DNA of 63,896 bases from a virus (IMGVR_UViG_3300044516_000384:1-63896); one strand, 5' to 3'. Shown: positions 19,765 to 30,021, counted from the stretch's first letter. The notes: generated by a model from the sequence alone, not told the origin. Program-made: numbers and translations.

Positions 19765-21660
19765 CTATTCTCTTCCAAGTAATGAGTCTATAACACCCTG
19801 TAATTCCTTGGTGGCGTCTTTATAATACGTTGTCTTGCGTACCTTTTCTGCTGCGTTTTGTGGAATACCGTTTACGCGTTGTTCAAGTCTTTGCATTGAA
19901 GCTAATTTACTAGTTGGCTGGTATTTAAGTGCGTCATTCAACGCTTTTAGATTAGCTCTAGAAATTACGCCAAGAGCAGTACCAACTTGATCTGGTGTTA
20001 CACCACTAGGTAATGCACCACTAATAATTCCAACTGACTGCAATATAGCTTCTTTGGCGTCTGGCGCAGCAGTAGCGAGTGTTCTTCCAGCCGAGTCAAG
20101 TTGCTCTGATCTACTATAAGCTCTAGCTCGTCCAAGATTGATACCACTTATAGAAACAGAGAGAGCTTCTTTATCTGCATCATTTGTAATATCAACAGCT
20201 CGTGCCGTTCTGTCAAGTGCTTTTTGCTCTGCCTCAAAACGCCTCTTAATGTCATCGCGAACGCCTTCCATAAGAGCCTTAGCAGCTTCATTGGAATCCT
20301 TACCTCGTGATTCTGCACGTGACCTACTAGTCTCGGTTGGATTAAAAATATCTGTAGATCTATTATAGATAGATGTTAATGCTGCTACAGCTTTTTCATC
20401 ATTTGCTAAATAATTTTGTAATAGCGATTCATTTTTTGGGCTAAATAATTGTATCTCTGGTTGATCTAAACCAAGCGCGATTTGAGCCTGATAAGGTGTG
20501 ACCTTATTTGTAGCTGCCCATTCTTTAATAAAGTTAAGAACTTTTGGCAATGCAATCTGCGTAGCTTTTACAGGATTAAATGTGACTTCAGCTGGGATAT
20601 ACGCACCAACCGCTACATCTTTTCCATTGCTTGCGCGATAAACGCCACCAGTTGTATTGTAACGACCCGGTTTAAAATCGTATGCACCGGCCTCATACTC
20701 GTTAATGCCTCTATCTTTTAAACCCTTCCTAAACGCATCTTTATCAGCAGCAGTTAACGTAGTATCTTTTTCAATCTTATACTCTTTGCCAGCAAGAATA
20801 TCAGCTACGCTAATTTTATTTACTGGAGGTTCTACAGGTTTCTGCGCTGCAGGTGCATTTGGATCTGGCATACCAGTTGGTTTTGTGGCTGCATTTGTAT
20901 CTGGTGGTGGCGGAGGTGGTTTTTGTTCACCACCCGGTGCTGGCATACTACCCGGTGCTGGCATACTACCCGGTGTTGGCATACTACCCGGTGCTGGCAT
21001 ACTACCCGGTGCTGGCATGTTAGATACATCAGGCACAGCAGTTGATGTATTAAACCCAACATTACTGGGCAATACTTTATTTGTCCCCGGTGCCTGTACT
21101 CCCGGAGCCTTCATGTCTAATAAGTCTGGTGGCGACCATGGTTTACTGTCATCAAATATATCGCCAAGTCCTTGAGCTGTAGCTTGTTCACCGTAAATCC
21201 CTTTTAAGTCCTCAAGCATCTTTCGTTCATCTTCAATCTCACCGCGTATTAAAGCTTCTGTAGTTGGAGTCAGATTTCTGTCTGCTAATTTTGGAAGCAA
21301 TGCTTGAATTTTCGTACGTGATTTATTTGATACATCAAACCATTGTGCTTTTAAAGCAGTTCGTTCTTTAGGTAATTTACTTTTAAGGTCAATGATAGCA
21401 GCTTGTCGTTGACCTGCTCTGATTGGAGCATTAGAGTTCCATTCTGCAAGTTCACGGTTGTATTGATCTACCTGTCTTTTATCAGCGTCAACGCCACGTT
21501 GATAAGTATCGTCAGCCCGCCTGCCTTCCGACATACGCTGTTCAGACTGTAAACGCTCTTGACTAAATTGCTGTTGTTGTTGTTGCCTTTGACCTTTACC
21601 TTGCTGCAAGGTATCAAGGAAAGACAGTAACCCAGTTACACCACCAGAGTTAATTTTCAT
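19765..21660 (-). CDS. Putative ejection (internal virion) protein, 631 aa
   Basis: The N-terminus is strongly Gln/Arg-rich and helical (SFLDTLQQGKGQRQQQQQQF), residues about 214-243 are five PAPGSM-type repeats followed by a Pro-rich linker, and the C-terminal half is again helical. Size, position between a gp7-like gene and the giant gene, and the low-complexity linker fit a P22 gp20-like internal protein that leaves the capsid with the DNA. Sequence identity to a named family was not recognised. It starts 3 nt after the 249-aa gene ends. Confidence 0.65.
   Translation of the reverse strand: MKINSGGVTGLLSFLDTLQQGKGQRQQQQQQFSQERLQSEQRMSEGRRADDTYQRGVDADKRQVDQYNRELAEWNSNAPIRAGQRQAAIIDLKSKLPKERTALKAQWFDVSNKSRTKIQALLPKLADRNLTPTTEALIRGEIEDERKMLEDLKGIYGEQATAQGLGDIFDDSKPWSPPDLLDMKAPGVQAPGTNKVLPSNVGFNTSTAVPDVSNMPAPGSMPAPGSMPTPGSMPAPGSMPAPGGEQKPPPPPPDTNAATKPTGMPDPNAPAAQKPVEPPVNKISVADILAGKEYKIEKDTTLTAADKDAFRKGLKDRGINEYEAGAYDFKPGRYNTTGGVYRASNGKDVAVGAYIPAEVTFNPVKATQIALPKVLNFIKEWAATNKVTPYQAQIALGLDQPEIQLFSPKNESLLQNYLANDEKAVAALTSIYNRSTDIFNPTETSRSRAESRGKDSNEAAKALMEGVRDDIKRRFEAEQKALDRTARAVDITNDADKEALSVSISGINLGRARAYSRSEQLDSAGRTLATAAPDAKEAILQSVGIISGALPSGVTPDQVGTALGVISRANLKALNDALKYQPTSKLASMQRLEQRVNGIPQNAAEKVRKTTYYKDATKELQGVIDSLLGRE
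20933..21019 (-). repeat. 18-bp in-frame tandem repeat (about 5 units)
   Basis: Five nearly perfect units of an 18-bp sequence (plus strand CCCGGTGCTGGCATACTA, with one C-to-T change in unit three) encode PAPGSM repeats in the 631-aa protein. Being a multiple of three, copy number can change without breaking the frame. Confidence 0.9.
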
Positions 21661-21662
21661 TT

Positions 21663-22412
21663 TTATGCTCTTTTCTTGTAGTAATCAATCTCAGCTTGAC
21701 GTACAGCATTTTGCGACTTAAAGTCTCTATCGGCATTCATTTGGTTCAAGTATTGGCCACCAAGATTACCGAACATGCCAGAAATCTGGTCCCTCTTGTT
21801 CTGTAATGCTGCATCACGTTCCATTGCTGCTTGACCCTCTGCTTGATATTGACCAGTAAGGTTATTAATACCAGACTGTGTATCGCCAAAGAATCCACGT
21901 GCAGCATTAGATGCTGATTGATAGCCTTGGTCAGCTAGACCAAGCGCTCTATTCCTACGATCATCAGCACCCATAGCATACTGCACAGCACCTTGTGACA
22001 TTGCTTGGCTGATTGGGTTATTGTAGAAGTTATCGGTCATCATGTTGCCCGTTATTCCACCACCCATATTGAGTGCATTGCCTTGAGCGTTGTAACGACC
22101 TTGAGCTTGAGCTGCATTAGCTGTAATGTTACCCATCTGAGCACCAGCACTTCTAAGCATGGCATTTGTAGCATCGGGATTCATAGCTCCCTCAATAGAA
22201 TTCTGCCTTAAACGTTCTGTTTGATCTTGCGCTTTGTTAGCTAATGAATTATTTTTAAGATAATTTTGTTGAGCCATATTTGTAAGCATTTGATTAGCAC
22301 CACGCTGTCTGCTAATATCTGCTTGATATGGATTGCGCACCTTGCCGAATGCGCCACCTGCCATGTTTCCTAAAAACTGTGATGCTAGACCAATGCCTAA
22401 TTGTGGTGGCAT
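21663..22412 (-). CDS. Putative ejection protein, gp7-like, 249 aa
   Basis: A Gln/Asn/Ala/Gly-rich protein with a Gly-rich amphipathic N-terminus (LASQFLGNMAGGAFG) and several YQA/GNA-type helical segments. P22 gp7 and similar DNA-injection proteins are short, Ala/Gln-rich and encoded just before the larger ejection proteins, which matches here. GGAGG lies upstream of the ATG. No enzyme motif is seen. Confidence 0.6.
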   Translation of the reverse strand: MPPQLGIGLASQFLGNMAGGAFGKVRNPYQADISRQRGANQMLTNMAQQNYLKNNSLANKAQDQTERLRQNSIEGAMNPDATNAMLRSAGAQMGNITANAAQAQGRYNAQGNALNMGGGITGNMMTDNFYNNPISQAMSQGAVQYAMGADDRRNRALGLADQGYQSASNAARGFFGDTQSGINNLTGQYQAEGQAAMERDAALQNKRDQISGMFGNLGGQYLNQMNADRDFKSQNAVRQAEIDYYKKRA

Positions 22413-22424
22413 AATGCGTTCCTC

Positions 22425-22859
22425 CTACTGTAGTACAAACCAAATACCAGTTCCTGTAGTTGATGTCTGTGCGACAACTGTGATTGTCTCATACTGTGCT
22501 ACTGGCCACGCTTTAGCTGCTGGCTTAACAACAACATCTCCAGACAATGCGGCAAGTGAAACTTGATTTGCAGTACTGTCAATCTTTATTATATGGATAA
22601 ATTGTCCCTTAGCATAGTATGCCGATGGCAAAGTAATAACTACAGCTGCAGTAGTGGCATCTGCTTGAATAATTAATTGACCAGTATCAGCTTGTCCAGA
22701 TGCGGTAACCGTCATTGGAGTAAAGTTAGCAGGTGTATATGCCTGTGAAAAATTACCAGCAGTCTGTACGTTTTGCGTAACAACTTTGCTTTTACCGGGA
22801 CCAACTGACCCGTTTGTCATTGCGCTATCTGGCGTTGTAAGTCCACCAATAATTGGCAT
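22425..22859 (-). CDS. Hypothetical beta-rich virion protein, 144 aa
   Basis: Ser/Thr/Ala/Val-rich with short alternating strands (AAVVITLPSAYYAKGQ, YETITVVAQTS), the look of a small fibre-head or decoration domain. TAATG overlap with the upstream nozzle gene and an AGGAG site support the start. It probably attaches to the tail; this is inferred from position only. Confidence 0.65.
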   Translation of the reverse strand: MPIIGGLTTPDSAMTNGSVGPGKSKVVTQNVQTAGNFSQAYTPANFTPMTVTASGQADTGQLIIQADATTAAVVITLPSAYYAKGQFIHIIKIDSTANQVSLAALSGDVVVKPAAKAWPVAQYETITVVAQTSTTGTGIWFVLQ

Positions 22860-25800
22860 TAACTTCTCCTAACTGAACTTTCAGTTGATTGTATAGATGC
22901 TGCATGAATTTCTAATCGTGATTGAACAGACCCTGTTAATTGTAACTGCAGCCAAGATCCACGCAGGTCAACAGGTAATTGCCTTAGTGCAATTGCCTTA
23001 TCTTCATTTACTGCAGTTGTATAGGTTTTACTATATCCAGTGGAGTTTCTGTTAGATGTTACATTCCACGTAATAGTCGTTGACACTGGACTAAAATAAT
23101 GTATGTTGCATTGATGCGGCCTATTAATACCATAGTAGGCTACTCCTTCAGCATATGTTTGTCCGTACTGTCTCGTAAGTAACTTCCATGCAATATTAAT
23201 ATTTGCACCGCTATATGTGGGCCTATCTGCAAATCCTTCTAATCTAAATACCTGTCCATTACTCCCACCAATATACATATCTGCAACATCATTAGTTGAC
23301 GTACAACTTACCGCAGACGTAGCAAATGTTTGCACTGAAGAGAAGATAGGTAAATTCCATTTAACCCATCCTGTAGTCCGTGAATCCCAAACATAGCACA
23401 CTGAATTTGATGTTGATGTAGTTGCTCCTGCAACAGGCGCAAATGCATACAGCCTACGCTCGTGTGTTACTAATATGATTCCAGAATATGCTACTGCTCC
23501 AATATATGATGCAGATCCAGTAGGGCCAAAATCAGACGACCTTGGATTTAATACACCCTCTAATGGAAGGCTGACAGGCTCAATGGTTGTTCCCGCCATT
23601 GTGCTTATACCAGAACTAGTTACATAAAGCGGTTTACCAATTACAGATGCAATTCCTTTTGGCGCAAGTAAACCCGCTCCGGGTTCTCTTACAAATTGTT
23701 GTGCCTGAAATGTTGTTGGGTCAAAACCCATAATTGGCACAATGCTGTTTTCTCTGAATGCAATAAGAACAGCTGACGTGTCTCCACCAGCAGCAACAAC
23801 TCCATCTCCAGCATATGACAATAGGTTGACTATTTTCTCTTTGTCGTCCTGTGAGCCAATAGTCATCAATGCGCCTTTAATGGCTAAAAACGGATCTTGT
23901 ACATTTGGAATATTAGTAGTGTATACACCGTATTCGTTATCTTTATTTAATGGCCAAGAGGCGTAAAGGGCATTGTCTTTACTAACAAACAAGCGTTGCT
24001 TGTGAGATGCTATTGAACTTAATCCAGTTGGTAGTTGATCATTACCTGAATGATAAAAATCACCTTGTCTACCGATGTTTGTGCTGTATAGGATATTCGT
24101 ATCCTTTACGTCATCATAGATAGTATATGTACCTACGTTACTGGCCCAACTAACATCAAATGTAAGACCGTCAGCAGCCACTAATGCTGGAGAGGCTGCA
24201 GCATAATCAAATACCTGCGCAGCTTGATTAGTATAACTACTAGCCGTCCCAAGGTTAATTGGTATCATCCCTATTAGTCGAGGCATGCCATCTGTAAAAA
24301 TTGTGTCACATCTTCTATAGATAAGGAGATAATCATAATTGTAATCAGTTGTACTATTGCGTAATCCAGTTTCAGTAAACGTAATACGTCCACGGCTATA
24401 CGCTACGGATGATTCAATTTGCTGGCTAAAATCCGATGACGTTGTTTCAATGCCCTCGCCCGGAGGAGCTGTGATTGCGTACGCTGATGTTGCTCTCCAT
24501 GCTACAGGAGCTGCTTTCCATCGAGTAAATATGTACTTGTATTGATTATCAGGAAGTAACCCTCCTTGCCTAACAACATCGCCAAGTCCAATTAATACAG
24601 AACTATTTGATACGTCCTCAATATCCTCATCAAAACGTAAATATAACGCAGTCACAGCATCTCTGACTGTAGCAGGAATAGGAAATAATTGAAACTCTAG
24701 AAACCGACTCTGCGCATTATATATGGCTTGCCCTGTCCAGTTAATTGCTCCAGATGATTCCTGTATGCCTAAACTAATCGGTAATCCGTTCGTTCGTATA
24801 TTAGGATGCAATTCTGCGCGTATGCCAAGTGCCCTGTCAGATGACATATCAAATGTTGCACCCAATGATAATTTAATAAGCCTATTTTGTACATATCCGC
24901 CATACATGCCAGTAATGTTACTGTTAACTTGAACTGCACTTACTGTAGCAAGTCCTAAATCTGTTGTAACAGCATTATCGTTTGCGCTTGATAAAAGGCT
25001 ATACATGTAAACGCCATCAATCAATATTCCGGGATCATCAAATCTTTCCCAACCACCGTTAGATAACGAAACCTGTAATGAAACTAATGTAGATTCAAAC
25101 TCCCTAAAATCAACGACATACTCAAATAAAATCCAGTCAGCTGTAGTTTGTTTTGGTGCTGCATCTGCAACTGCGCTAAAAACTGCTCCATTAATAAGAT
25201 TCCCTAATCCCGGAACAGATCCGCTATATCCTTTAACTATGACATTAATATATTGCCCATTAAAAGGTTTAGCGTCATCGTAATTCATTAAGTAAAAAGA
25301 AAGTTTAAATAGTCCATTTACTTTAGCTGTACTACCATTTTGTGTGTATGTTGGAAGACCTGTAATATCTTGAACAATATAGTCCTGTGGTTGGTCAATA
25401 TGAACTAAACGTCCACTGGTTCTACCATCAGCCCCTTTAGATACAGTGCCTTTTTTGCCTGTCCAAGGAATAGGTTTTAAGAGAACGTCATTACCGCTGC
25501 CGGTTCCAATAGACGGCTGACCAGCGGTGACATTCCAGTTTGCACATGTTGATGTTCCAAATGTAGCAAATATTGGATTAAGTACTCTATTGTCAGATGG
25601 CGACGCTGATACAAATGTTGCGTTAGCAGCAGAGTCAGCATATGTTCCAGACGTGTATTGTTTTAAGTTCTTAGTAATACCAACAGCATTTGGCCTTGTA
25701 GATGTTGGCCCAGCTACGACTGGCATAGATGCACCTATAGTTCCATTAGTCCTAAATGTACTAAATGTAGAACCAGATCCACCTACTCCATATATGTAAC

Positions 25801-26188
25801 GACCGTATTGAGTCATCCGTACATCTTTCCCCAGCGAGGGGAAAACAAACGATGCGCCAGTAGTTTGATCCGTAATTTCTGTTTCTACTGCAGGTGTTAC
25901 CGATGGATCTGTAGTAAATAGTTTTCCGTTTTTAGCGTAAATTAATTTACTTACGCCACTAGTACCTTTTAATGATGTTAGTTCATATACTGGATTAGCA
26001 TTAAACGTATTGCAAATACCTTTAAACCCATTGCGCACAACAAGTGAATTGCCATCAATCATCATGTTTTCTATATTTTGTGCATATCCATCTTTTAACT
26101 TATTAGGCTGTATTCGTGTGTCCATACCTATAAAGTTAATGTCACCAAGTACGTATGACTGCTGATTGTTTACTGCTCGTATAGCCAT
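22859..26188 (-). CDS. Putative tail nozzle/hub protein, 1109 aa
   Basis: The N-terminal region (about residues 16-55) has the pattern, seen in podovirus tail nozzle or stabilisation proteins, of a strand-turn followed by KLKDGYAQNIENM and VVRNGFKG. The rest is beta-rich; a late segment with YVWDSRTTGWVKW resembles the propeller-like blades of P22 gp10-type nozzles. The start MAIRAV is chosen because its ATG overlaps the upstream TAA as TAATG. It lies between fibre-like genes and the ejection-protein genes, as expected for a tail-tip component. Confidence 0.65.
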   Translation of the reverse strand: MAIRAVNNQQSYVLGDINFIGMDTRIQPNKLKDGYAQNIENMMIDGNSLVVRNGFKGICNTFNANPVYELTSLKGTSGVSKLIYAKNGKLFTTDPSVTPAVETEITDQTTGASFVFPSLGKDVRMTQYGRYIYGVGGSGSTFSTFRTNGTIGASMPVVAGPTSTRPNAVGITKNLKQYTSGTYADSAANATFVSASPSDNRVLNPIFATFGTSTCANWNVTAGQPSIGTGSGNDVLLKPIPWTGKKGTVSKGADGRTSGRLVHIDQPQDYIVQDITGLPTYTQNGSTAKVNGLFKLSFYLMNYDDAKPFNGQYINVIVKGYSGSVPGLGNLINGAVFSAVADAAPKQTTADWILFEYVVDFREFESTLVSLQVSLSNGGWERFDDPGILIDGVYMYSLLSSANDNAVTTDLGLATVSAVQVNSNITGMYGGYVQNRLIKLSLGATFDMSSDRALGIRAELHPNIRTNGLPISLGIQESSGAINWTGQAIYNAQSRFLEFQLFPIPATVRDAVTALYLRFDEDIEDVSNSSVLIGLGDVVRQGGLLPDNQYKYIFTRWKAAPVAWRATSAYAITAPPGEGIETTSSDFSQQIESSVAYSRGRITFTETGLRNSTTDYNYDYLLIYRRCDTIFTDGMPRLIGMIPINLGTASSYTNQAAQVFDYAAASPALVAADGLTFDVSWASNVGTYTIYDDVKDTNILYSTNIGRQGDFYHSGNDQLPTGLSSIASHKQRLFVSKDNALYASWPLNKDNEYGVYTTNIPNVQDPFLAIKGALMTIGSQDDKEKIVNLLSYAGDGVVAAGGDTSAVLIAFRENSIVPIMGFDPTTFQAQQFVREPGAGLLAPKGIASVIGKPLYVTSSGISTMAGTTIEPVSLPLEGVLNPRSSDFGPTGSASYIGAVAYSGIILVTHERRLYAFAPVAGATTSTSNSVCYVWDSRTTGWVKWNLPIFSSVQTFATSAVSCTSTNDVADMYIGGSNGQVFRLEGFADRPTYSGANINIAWKLLTRQYGQTYAEGVAYYGINRPHQCNIHYFSPVSTTITWNVTSNRNSTGYSKTYTTAVNEDKAIALRQLPVDLRGSWLQLQLTGSVQSRLEIHAASIQSTESSVRRS

Positions 26189-27186
26189 TACAAACACCCC
26201 TTACGAGTAAATTGTTTACTCAGTGTTCCGTCTCTAGTCACTGTACATACAGTAGAATCATCGCGATAATATCCACGACTAGCTATTAATCTACTAATTG
26301 AATACATCCTAAATATTGGCAAAGTATACGGTAAAACAGATTCTCGTCCGTCTGATACTGTGCAATTTATGTTGTTGCCACGATGATATTCACTACCAGA
26401 TATTACTTCACTAAGATCGTACATTCTAAAAATCGGCAAAGTAAATGGTAAATCCGCGTGACCATCTAAACACTGAACTTGATTGATCAACCAACTAGAA
26501 GATAGTGTTGGTGGAACACGCCACGGTGGGCATTCACATAAATCAGCATATATTGCAGTCGCTGTAAAAGATGCATTCCCAGTCATACTGACTGAAGATG
26601 GAGGGATAGGTCCACCAGTAACAATACTTGAAACTACCGTACTGGCAAATGCACTTAATGTTGAAGACGATGTATATGTTGGAGTAGAACTTACATTTGC
26701 TCTTGCTAGAATAGATCCATTTATAGTCCAATTAGCAACAGATGATGTAGACGCAAATGCAGATAACGTACTATTGGCAACACGCTGCGGAATAGATGAA
26801 AGAGTTGCAAAACCAGATAACGTAGAACTTGCCGGTCTGGTTGCGTTAGATGTAAATGAGGCAAATCCAGTAACTAAAGTACCAACACTAATTATAGGTA
26901 TTATTGAAACTCTAGCAGAAGCCGACATCACAGAAGCTGATGTGCCTTGCGTAGAGGTGACTAACGTAGCAAATGCAGATAACGTGCTAGATGCTGGCCT
27001 TGTAACGTTAGCCGTTACAGTTGCTTTTGCTGATTGCGTACTGCTGACTGATATTGTAGGCGTTGAAGATAGGGTAGCGAAAGCACTAAGGCTTGCTGAT
27101 TGATTACCACCGGGAGCAGGTGGTGCAGCAAGCCTTGCGGCTAAAAATACCGCTGTTATATAACCAGCGCCAAGTGGTATTGCCAT
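26188..27186 (-). CDS. Repeat-containing tail/fibre-like protein, 332 aa
   Basis: After a short hydrophobic N-terminus (AIPLGAGYITAVFLAARLA), residues about 30-195 consist of irregular Ser/Thr/Ala repeats built on STLSAFATL / STLSGFATL / STLSAFAST. The C-terminal 100 residues contain a duplication: LPFTLPIFRMY and LPYTLPIFRMY, each followed by a ser/ile-rich segment and a Cys (NCTV / VCTV). This suggests a long thin beta spacer with two small globular ends, perhaps surface-exposed. It overlaps both neighbours by one base (TAATG). Confidence 0.6.
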   Translation of the reverse strand: MAIPLGAGYITAVFLAARLAAPPAPGGNQSASLSAFATLSSTPTISVSSTQSAKATVTANVTRPASSTLSAFATLVTSTQGTSASVMSASARVSIIPIISVGTLVTGFASFTSNATRPASSTLSGFATLSSIPQRVANSTLSAFASTSSVANWTINGSILARANVSSTPTYTSSSTLSAFASTVVSSIVTGGPIPPSSVSMTGNASFTATAIYADLCECPPWRVPPTLSSSWLINQVQCLDGHADLPFTLPIFRMYDLSEVISGSEYHRGNNINCTVSDGRESVLPYTLPIFRMYSISRLIASRGYYRDDSTVCTVTRDGTLSKQFTRKGCL

Positions 27187-27674
27187 TAGTCTAAGGTAAT
27201 ACTAATGCCTGTATTATTTGGAAACGTAATTGTTTGACCACTGCCAAGAGTAACTGACCCACCTGTGATGTCACCGTAAAATAAAATACTAGTATCTGTA
27301 GTGGCAGTAGCACTAATAGTTGCTGATGTGCAAATGGCAATTCCTGTAATAGTAATCGCACCAGAAGCAGTAAAAGATACGGCTGGTATATTTGTTAATG
27401 GACCCGGAGTTGCTGTGCTTGCTGCAGTATTAACACCACCAACTCCAAAGACGGCAGCTGGTGATGTGCCAATCGCTATTCGTGCACTATAACCGCCCGT
27501 GCCTGATGCAATTTCAGCCAAAGCAGCATCAGATGTGATGTTTGACATCAATGCTAAATACAACTGAGTTCCCGTAGTTCCATTTCCACCAAAAGGACCA
27601 AATGAAGTATTGCGCAATAAATGATTAATTACTGCTGCTTCTGTTGCGTTTGTAAACGCTGTTGTTGTTGCCAT
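27186..27674 (-). CDS. Putative tail fibre/structural protein, 162 aa
   Basis: The start MATTTAFTN is chosen for its upstream TAGGAAC; the longer frame extends into the previous gene. The pattern LYLALMSN ... GTGGYSARI ... ISFTASGAITITG-like strands resembles small phage structural proteins with an LxLhxxdP...GGsYaR core found near tail fibres. Beta-rich, no enzymatic motif. Confidence 0.65.
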   Translation of the reverse strand: MATTTAFTNATEAAVINHLLRNTSFGPFGGNGTTGTQLYLALMSNITSDAALAEIASGTGGYSARIAIGTSPAAVFGVGGVNTAASTATPGPLTNIPAVSFTASGAITITGIAICTSATISATATTDTSILFYGDITGGSVTLGSGQTITFPNNTGISITLD

Positions 27675-27676
27675 GA

Positions 27677-28660
27677 CTATGTTCCTACCTTTACAATTGG
27701 ATCCGCAGTAACGCTGGTTGTAATTGGTTGTGACCAAATTATTGTAGTGTCAGCTTCATTGTACACATCAACTTGTGTGCCACCTGACGCATCTACCTTG
27801 TTTCGTAAAATGCGTAACGCATTACGAACTGTACGCCCACTGGATGTAGTGGACACTTCATTTCCAGAACTATCAAGATTACGTTTAAGAATAGCATCAG
27901 CTATTTCTTCAGCCGCATCAGTGGCAAGTGCATTTGCATTAATAGCACCTGCTGCAAAGTCAGCAGCAACAATAACTCCCGCTTGCATTTCATGCACGTC
28001 CGCAGCTATGTGGTTTGAACCTGTTATAAACACTTCAGTCGATGGCGATGTAGACCTTGCCCTGACAATCCTTGCACCAAAGGAGTTTGCCGTCGTGTAC
28101 GAAGCAAGCAATGCATTCCATACAGCAGCTGCAGTCCCGGCAGCATCCAGTGGAGCTGTAGTAAGAGAATAGCCAGTCTTGTCGTTGTTGGTTGCAACCG
28201 TGACCTGCCCAGTAGCATTACCTGTTGAGATAGAACCCGTAGTACCCTGCGCTACGTTAGGTATAGCTGTAAGACCAAGACGTACACCATCATCAGGGTT
28301 GAATCCTACGATCTGATATTCAAGAACTACAGGAGCCATGTTGGTCGCACCCTTGAGCATTACAACAGATTTGTCACCTGTGGCAAATACTACGTTTGGC
28401 ACATCATATCTATACACGCCCGGCATTAATGCTGCGTCAACTTCAACAAATCCACCTGTAGTCCAAGCAGCACTAGCACTAGCTAGTAATGCAAATGCCA
28501 TCGATGATGCAGTACCGCGCTCTACTACATGAGCCGCAGTCAATCCAGCAGATAAGTAAGTAAGACCAGTTAACCCTGCTCCCGTAGTACTGGAAGAATT
28601 CTGAATGAAGATGTATTCACTACGGCTAGTATTACCAAGTTGTACAAGTTGTTTAGCCAC
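27677..28660 (-). CDS. Receptor-binding/fibre protein with shared module, 327 aa
   Basis: GTG start at 28660 chosen because GGAGG lies 5 nt upstream. Residues about 20-110 (GLTYLSAGLTAAHVV, then GGFVEVDAALMPGVYRYDVP) and the last 60 (RTVRNALRILRNKV then VDVYNEADTT) match a module at the C-terminus of the 547-aa spike-like protein (30031-31674). Here the two halves are separated by about 150 residues of Ala-rich helical sequence. This is a fibre or adaptor subunit by inference. Confidence 0.65.
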   Translation of the reverse strand: MAKQLVQLGNTSRSEYIFIQNSSSTTGAGLTGLTYLSAGLTAAHVVERGTASSMAFALLASASAAWTTGGFVEVDAALMPGVYRYDVPNVVFATGDKSVVMLKGATNMAPVVLEYQIVGFNPDDGVRLGLTAIPNVAQGTTGSISTGNATGQVTVATNNDKTGYSLTTAPLDAAGTAAAVWNALLASYTTANSFGARIVRARSTSPSTEVFITGSNHIAADVHEMQAGVIVAADFAAGAINANALATDAAEEIADAILKRNLDSSGNEVSTTSSGRTVRNALRILRNKVDASGGTQVDVYNEADTTIIWSQPITTSVTADPIVKVGT

Positions 28661-29771
28661 GTATACCTCCACTCATTCCGGGATGGACAACCATTCCGCC
28701 ACCACTAGCACTTGCCGTAGCAGCACTAATAATCAACTTCCAAGCTGGAACCAATGTATCTGTATCAGTCCACGCTCCAGCGTTAACTCGCTCTGTCTTA
28801 TGATATGTACCGCCACCTGTAAACGCTCTAACAACAGTATTGTTTGGGAAGTTTACGTACAACATAGTTGTAAATCCTAAAGACGTAGCAGTTGCTTCTA
28901 TAGCGATTCTATATGTACTTCCCGGTGTCAAATTCTCTAATGTTGTCGTGTCGAACATTAACGTGCGCTGTAGATTTGCAGCTGTGCCAGCATACAACTC
29001 CGTTGAAGTGAATGACTTGCTTTGCAATAAAGTACTTGAACTGTCATACAGTTTTAAAGTTCCTGTTGCCGCACTGTTAGTAACGCCTAATATGCCTTGA
29101 ATCCCCAAAATGTTGTAGTTGGTTGTCCACGATGACTCCAGACTAAACTTGACTCCGATTTCGTCTGGTGATGAAGTACTGTTATATGACGCCTGACTAG
29201 TAGGCGTAACCTGTGGATTACCGTATGTTGCAGTACTTGATTCGCAATACATATTGGCGTGAGGTTGAGTAGCGTTATGGTTACTAGCAGCACCAGAGAC
29301 AATCGCCTTCACGGTAGGAAACGCTGTTATGTACTGACCAGCACCAGCATACGTAGTTGTAAACTGCAAGTTGTTTGACGCATCCCAAGTCCCAGATTGT
29401 GCATATACAACAATGGCATACAACTGCCCTCTAGTTACTGACGCAGTTCCATTTGCTGTTATGTCTAGGTTTACGCCACTGAAGTTAGGGAAGTTAGTAG
29501 CATTGGCTGTGTAATCTGTATATCCAAGCCACGTCCCACTTGGGTCACCGCTTGTGTTTACTGACTGTATTCCAACACGACACGTACCCGGTGTAGCATT
29601 TGTTCCACGAACATCGTGATAAAAACCAACTTTGGTAATCGTATCCGCTGTTTCAGCTTGCCTAATACACGCTACATAATCACCCGTGGCTTGTATCTTT
29701 TTACTATTAGTGCCAGTGGTAGTCGTTGGTTGCGGCAAAAACCAAGGATGGATAAAGTCTACTCTAGCCAC
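28653..29771 (-). CDS. Putative tail fibre protein, beta-sandwich type, 372 aa
   Basis: The GTG start overlaps the upstream gene by 8 nt with GGATAG upstream. Thr/Asn/Ser-rich beta strands dominate, with YDSSSTLLQSKSFTSTEL and TPGSTYRIAIEATA segments resembling carbohydrate-binding sandwich folds. The Gly-rich C-terminus (SGGGMVVHPGMSGG) is like flexible ends of bacterial and phage surface fibres. Likely part of the host-recognition set. Confidence 0.6.
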   Translation of the reverse strand: MARVDFIHPWFLPQPTTTTGTNSKKIQATGDYVACIRQAETADTITKVGFYHDVRGTNATPGTCRVGIQSVNTSGDPSGTWLGYTDYTANATNFPNFSGVNLDITANGTASVTRGQLYAIVVYAQSGTWDASNNLQFTTTYAGAGQYITAFPTVKAIVSGAASNHNATQPHANMYCESSTATYGNPQVTPTSQASYNSTSSPDEIGVKFSLESSWTTNYNILGIQGILGVTNSAATGTLKLYDSSSTLLQSKSFTSTELYAGTAANLQRTLMFDTTTLENLTPGSTYRIAIEATATSLGFTTMLYVNFPNNTVVRAFTGGGTYHKTERVNAGAWTDTDTLVPAWKLIISAATASASGGGMVVHPGMSGGIRG

Positions 29772-30021
29772 TTTTTTCTATCCACGCACCGTTAGGTGCA
29801 CTTGTATCAAATATCGCTTCTCCACCAGTTACAGCAGTCACAAGATACTCTTGCACCAACAATGAGCGCATCAAAGCCATTGGGTAGTTTGTCTGGCATT
29901 GATAAATCTCATCATGCCATTGCTGATCCGTAAGCGTAATAACTTGACCATTGTTGAACTCAATAGCCAATGCTCCATCTTCAGTAGTTGTTGCGCCTGT
30001 AATCTGTAATGTGCTTCGCAT
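29764..30021 (-). CDS. Hypothetical small tail-region protein, 85 aa
   Basis: I do not recognise it. An N-terminal beta part (LAIEFNNGQVITLTDQQWHD) is followed by a helix containing MALMRSLLVQEYL. Its place between two receptor-binding-like genes and its size suggest a fibre chaperone or connector, but nothing in the sequence proves this. Confidence 0.7.
   Translation of the reverse strand: MRSTLQITGATTTEDGALAIEFNNGQVITLTDQQWHDEIYQCQTNYPMALMRSLLVQEYLVTAVTGGEAIFDTSAPNGAWIEKSG

Noticed and set aside
20933-21019. Regular short repeats as a possible CRISPR array
   Set aside because: Units are 18 bp with no spacers and encode PAPGSM repeats in frame, so they are protein repeats.
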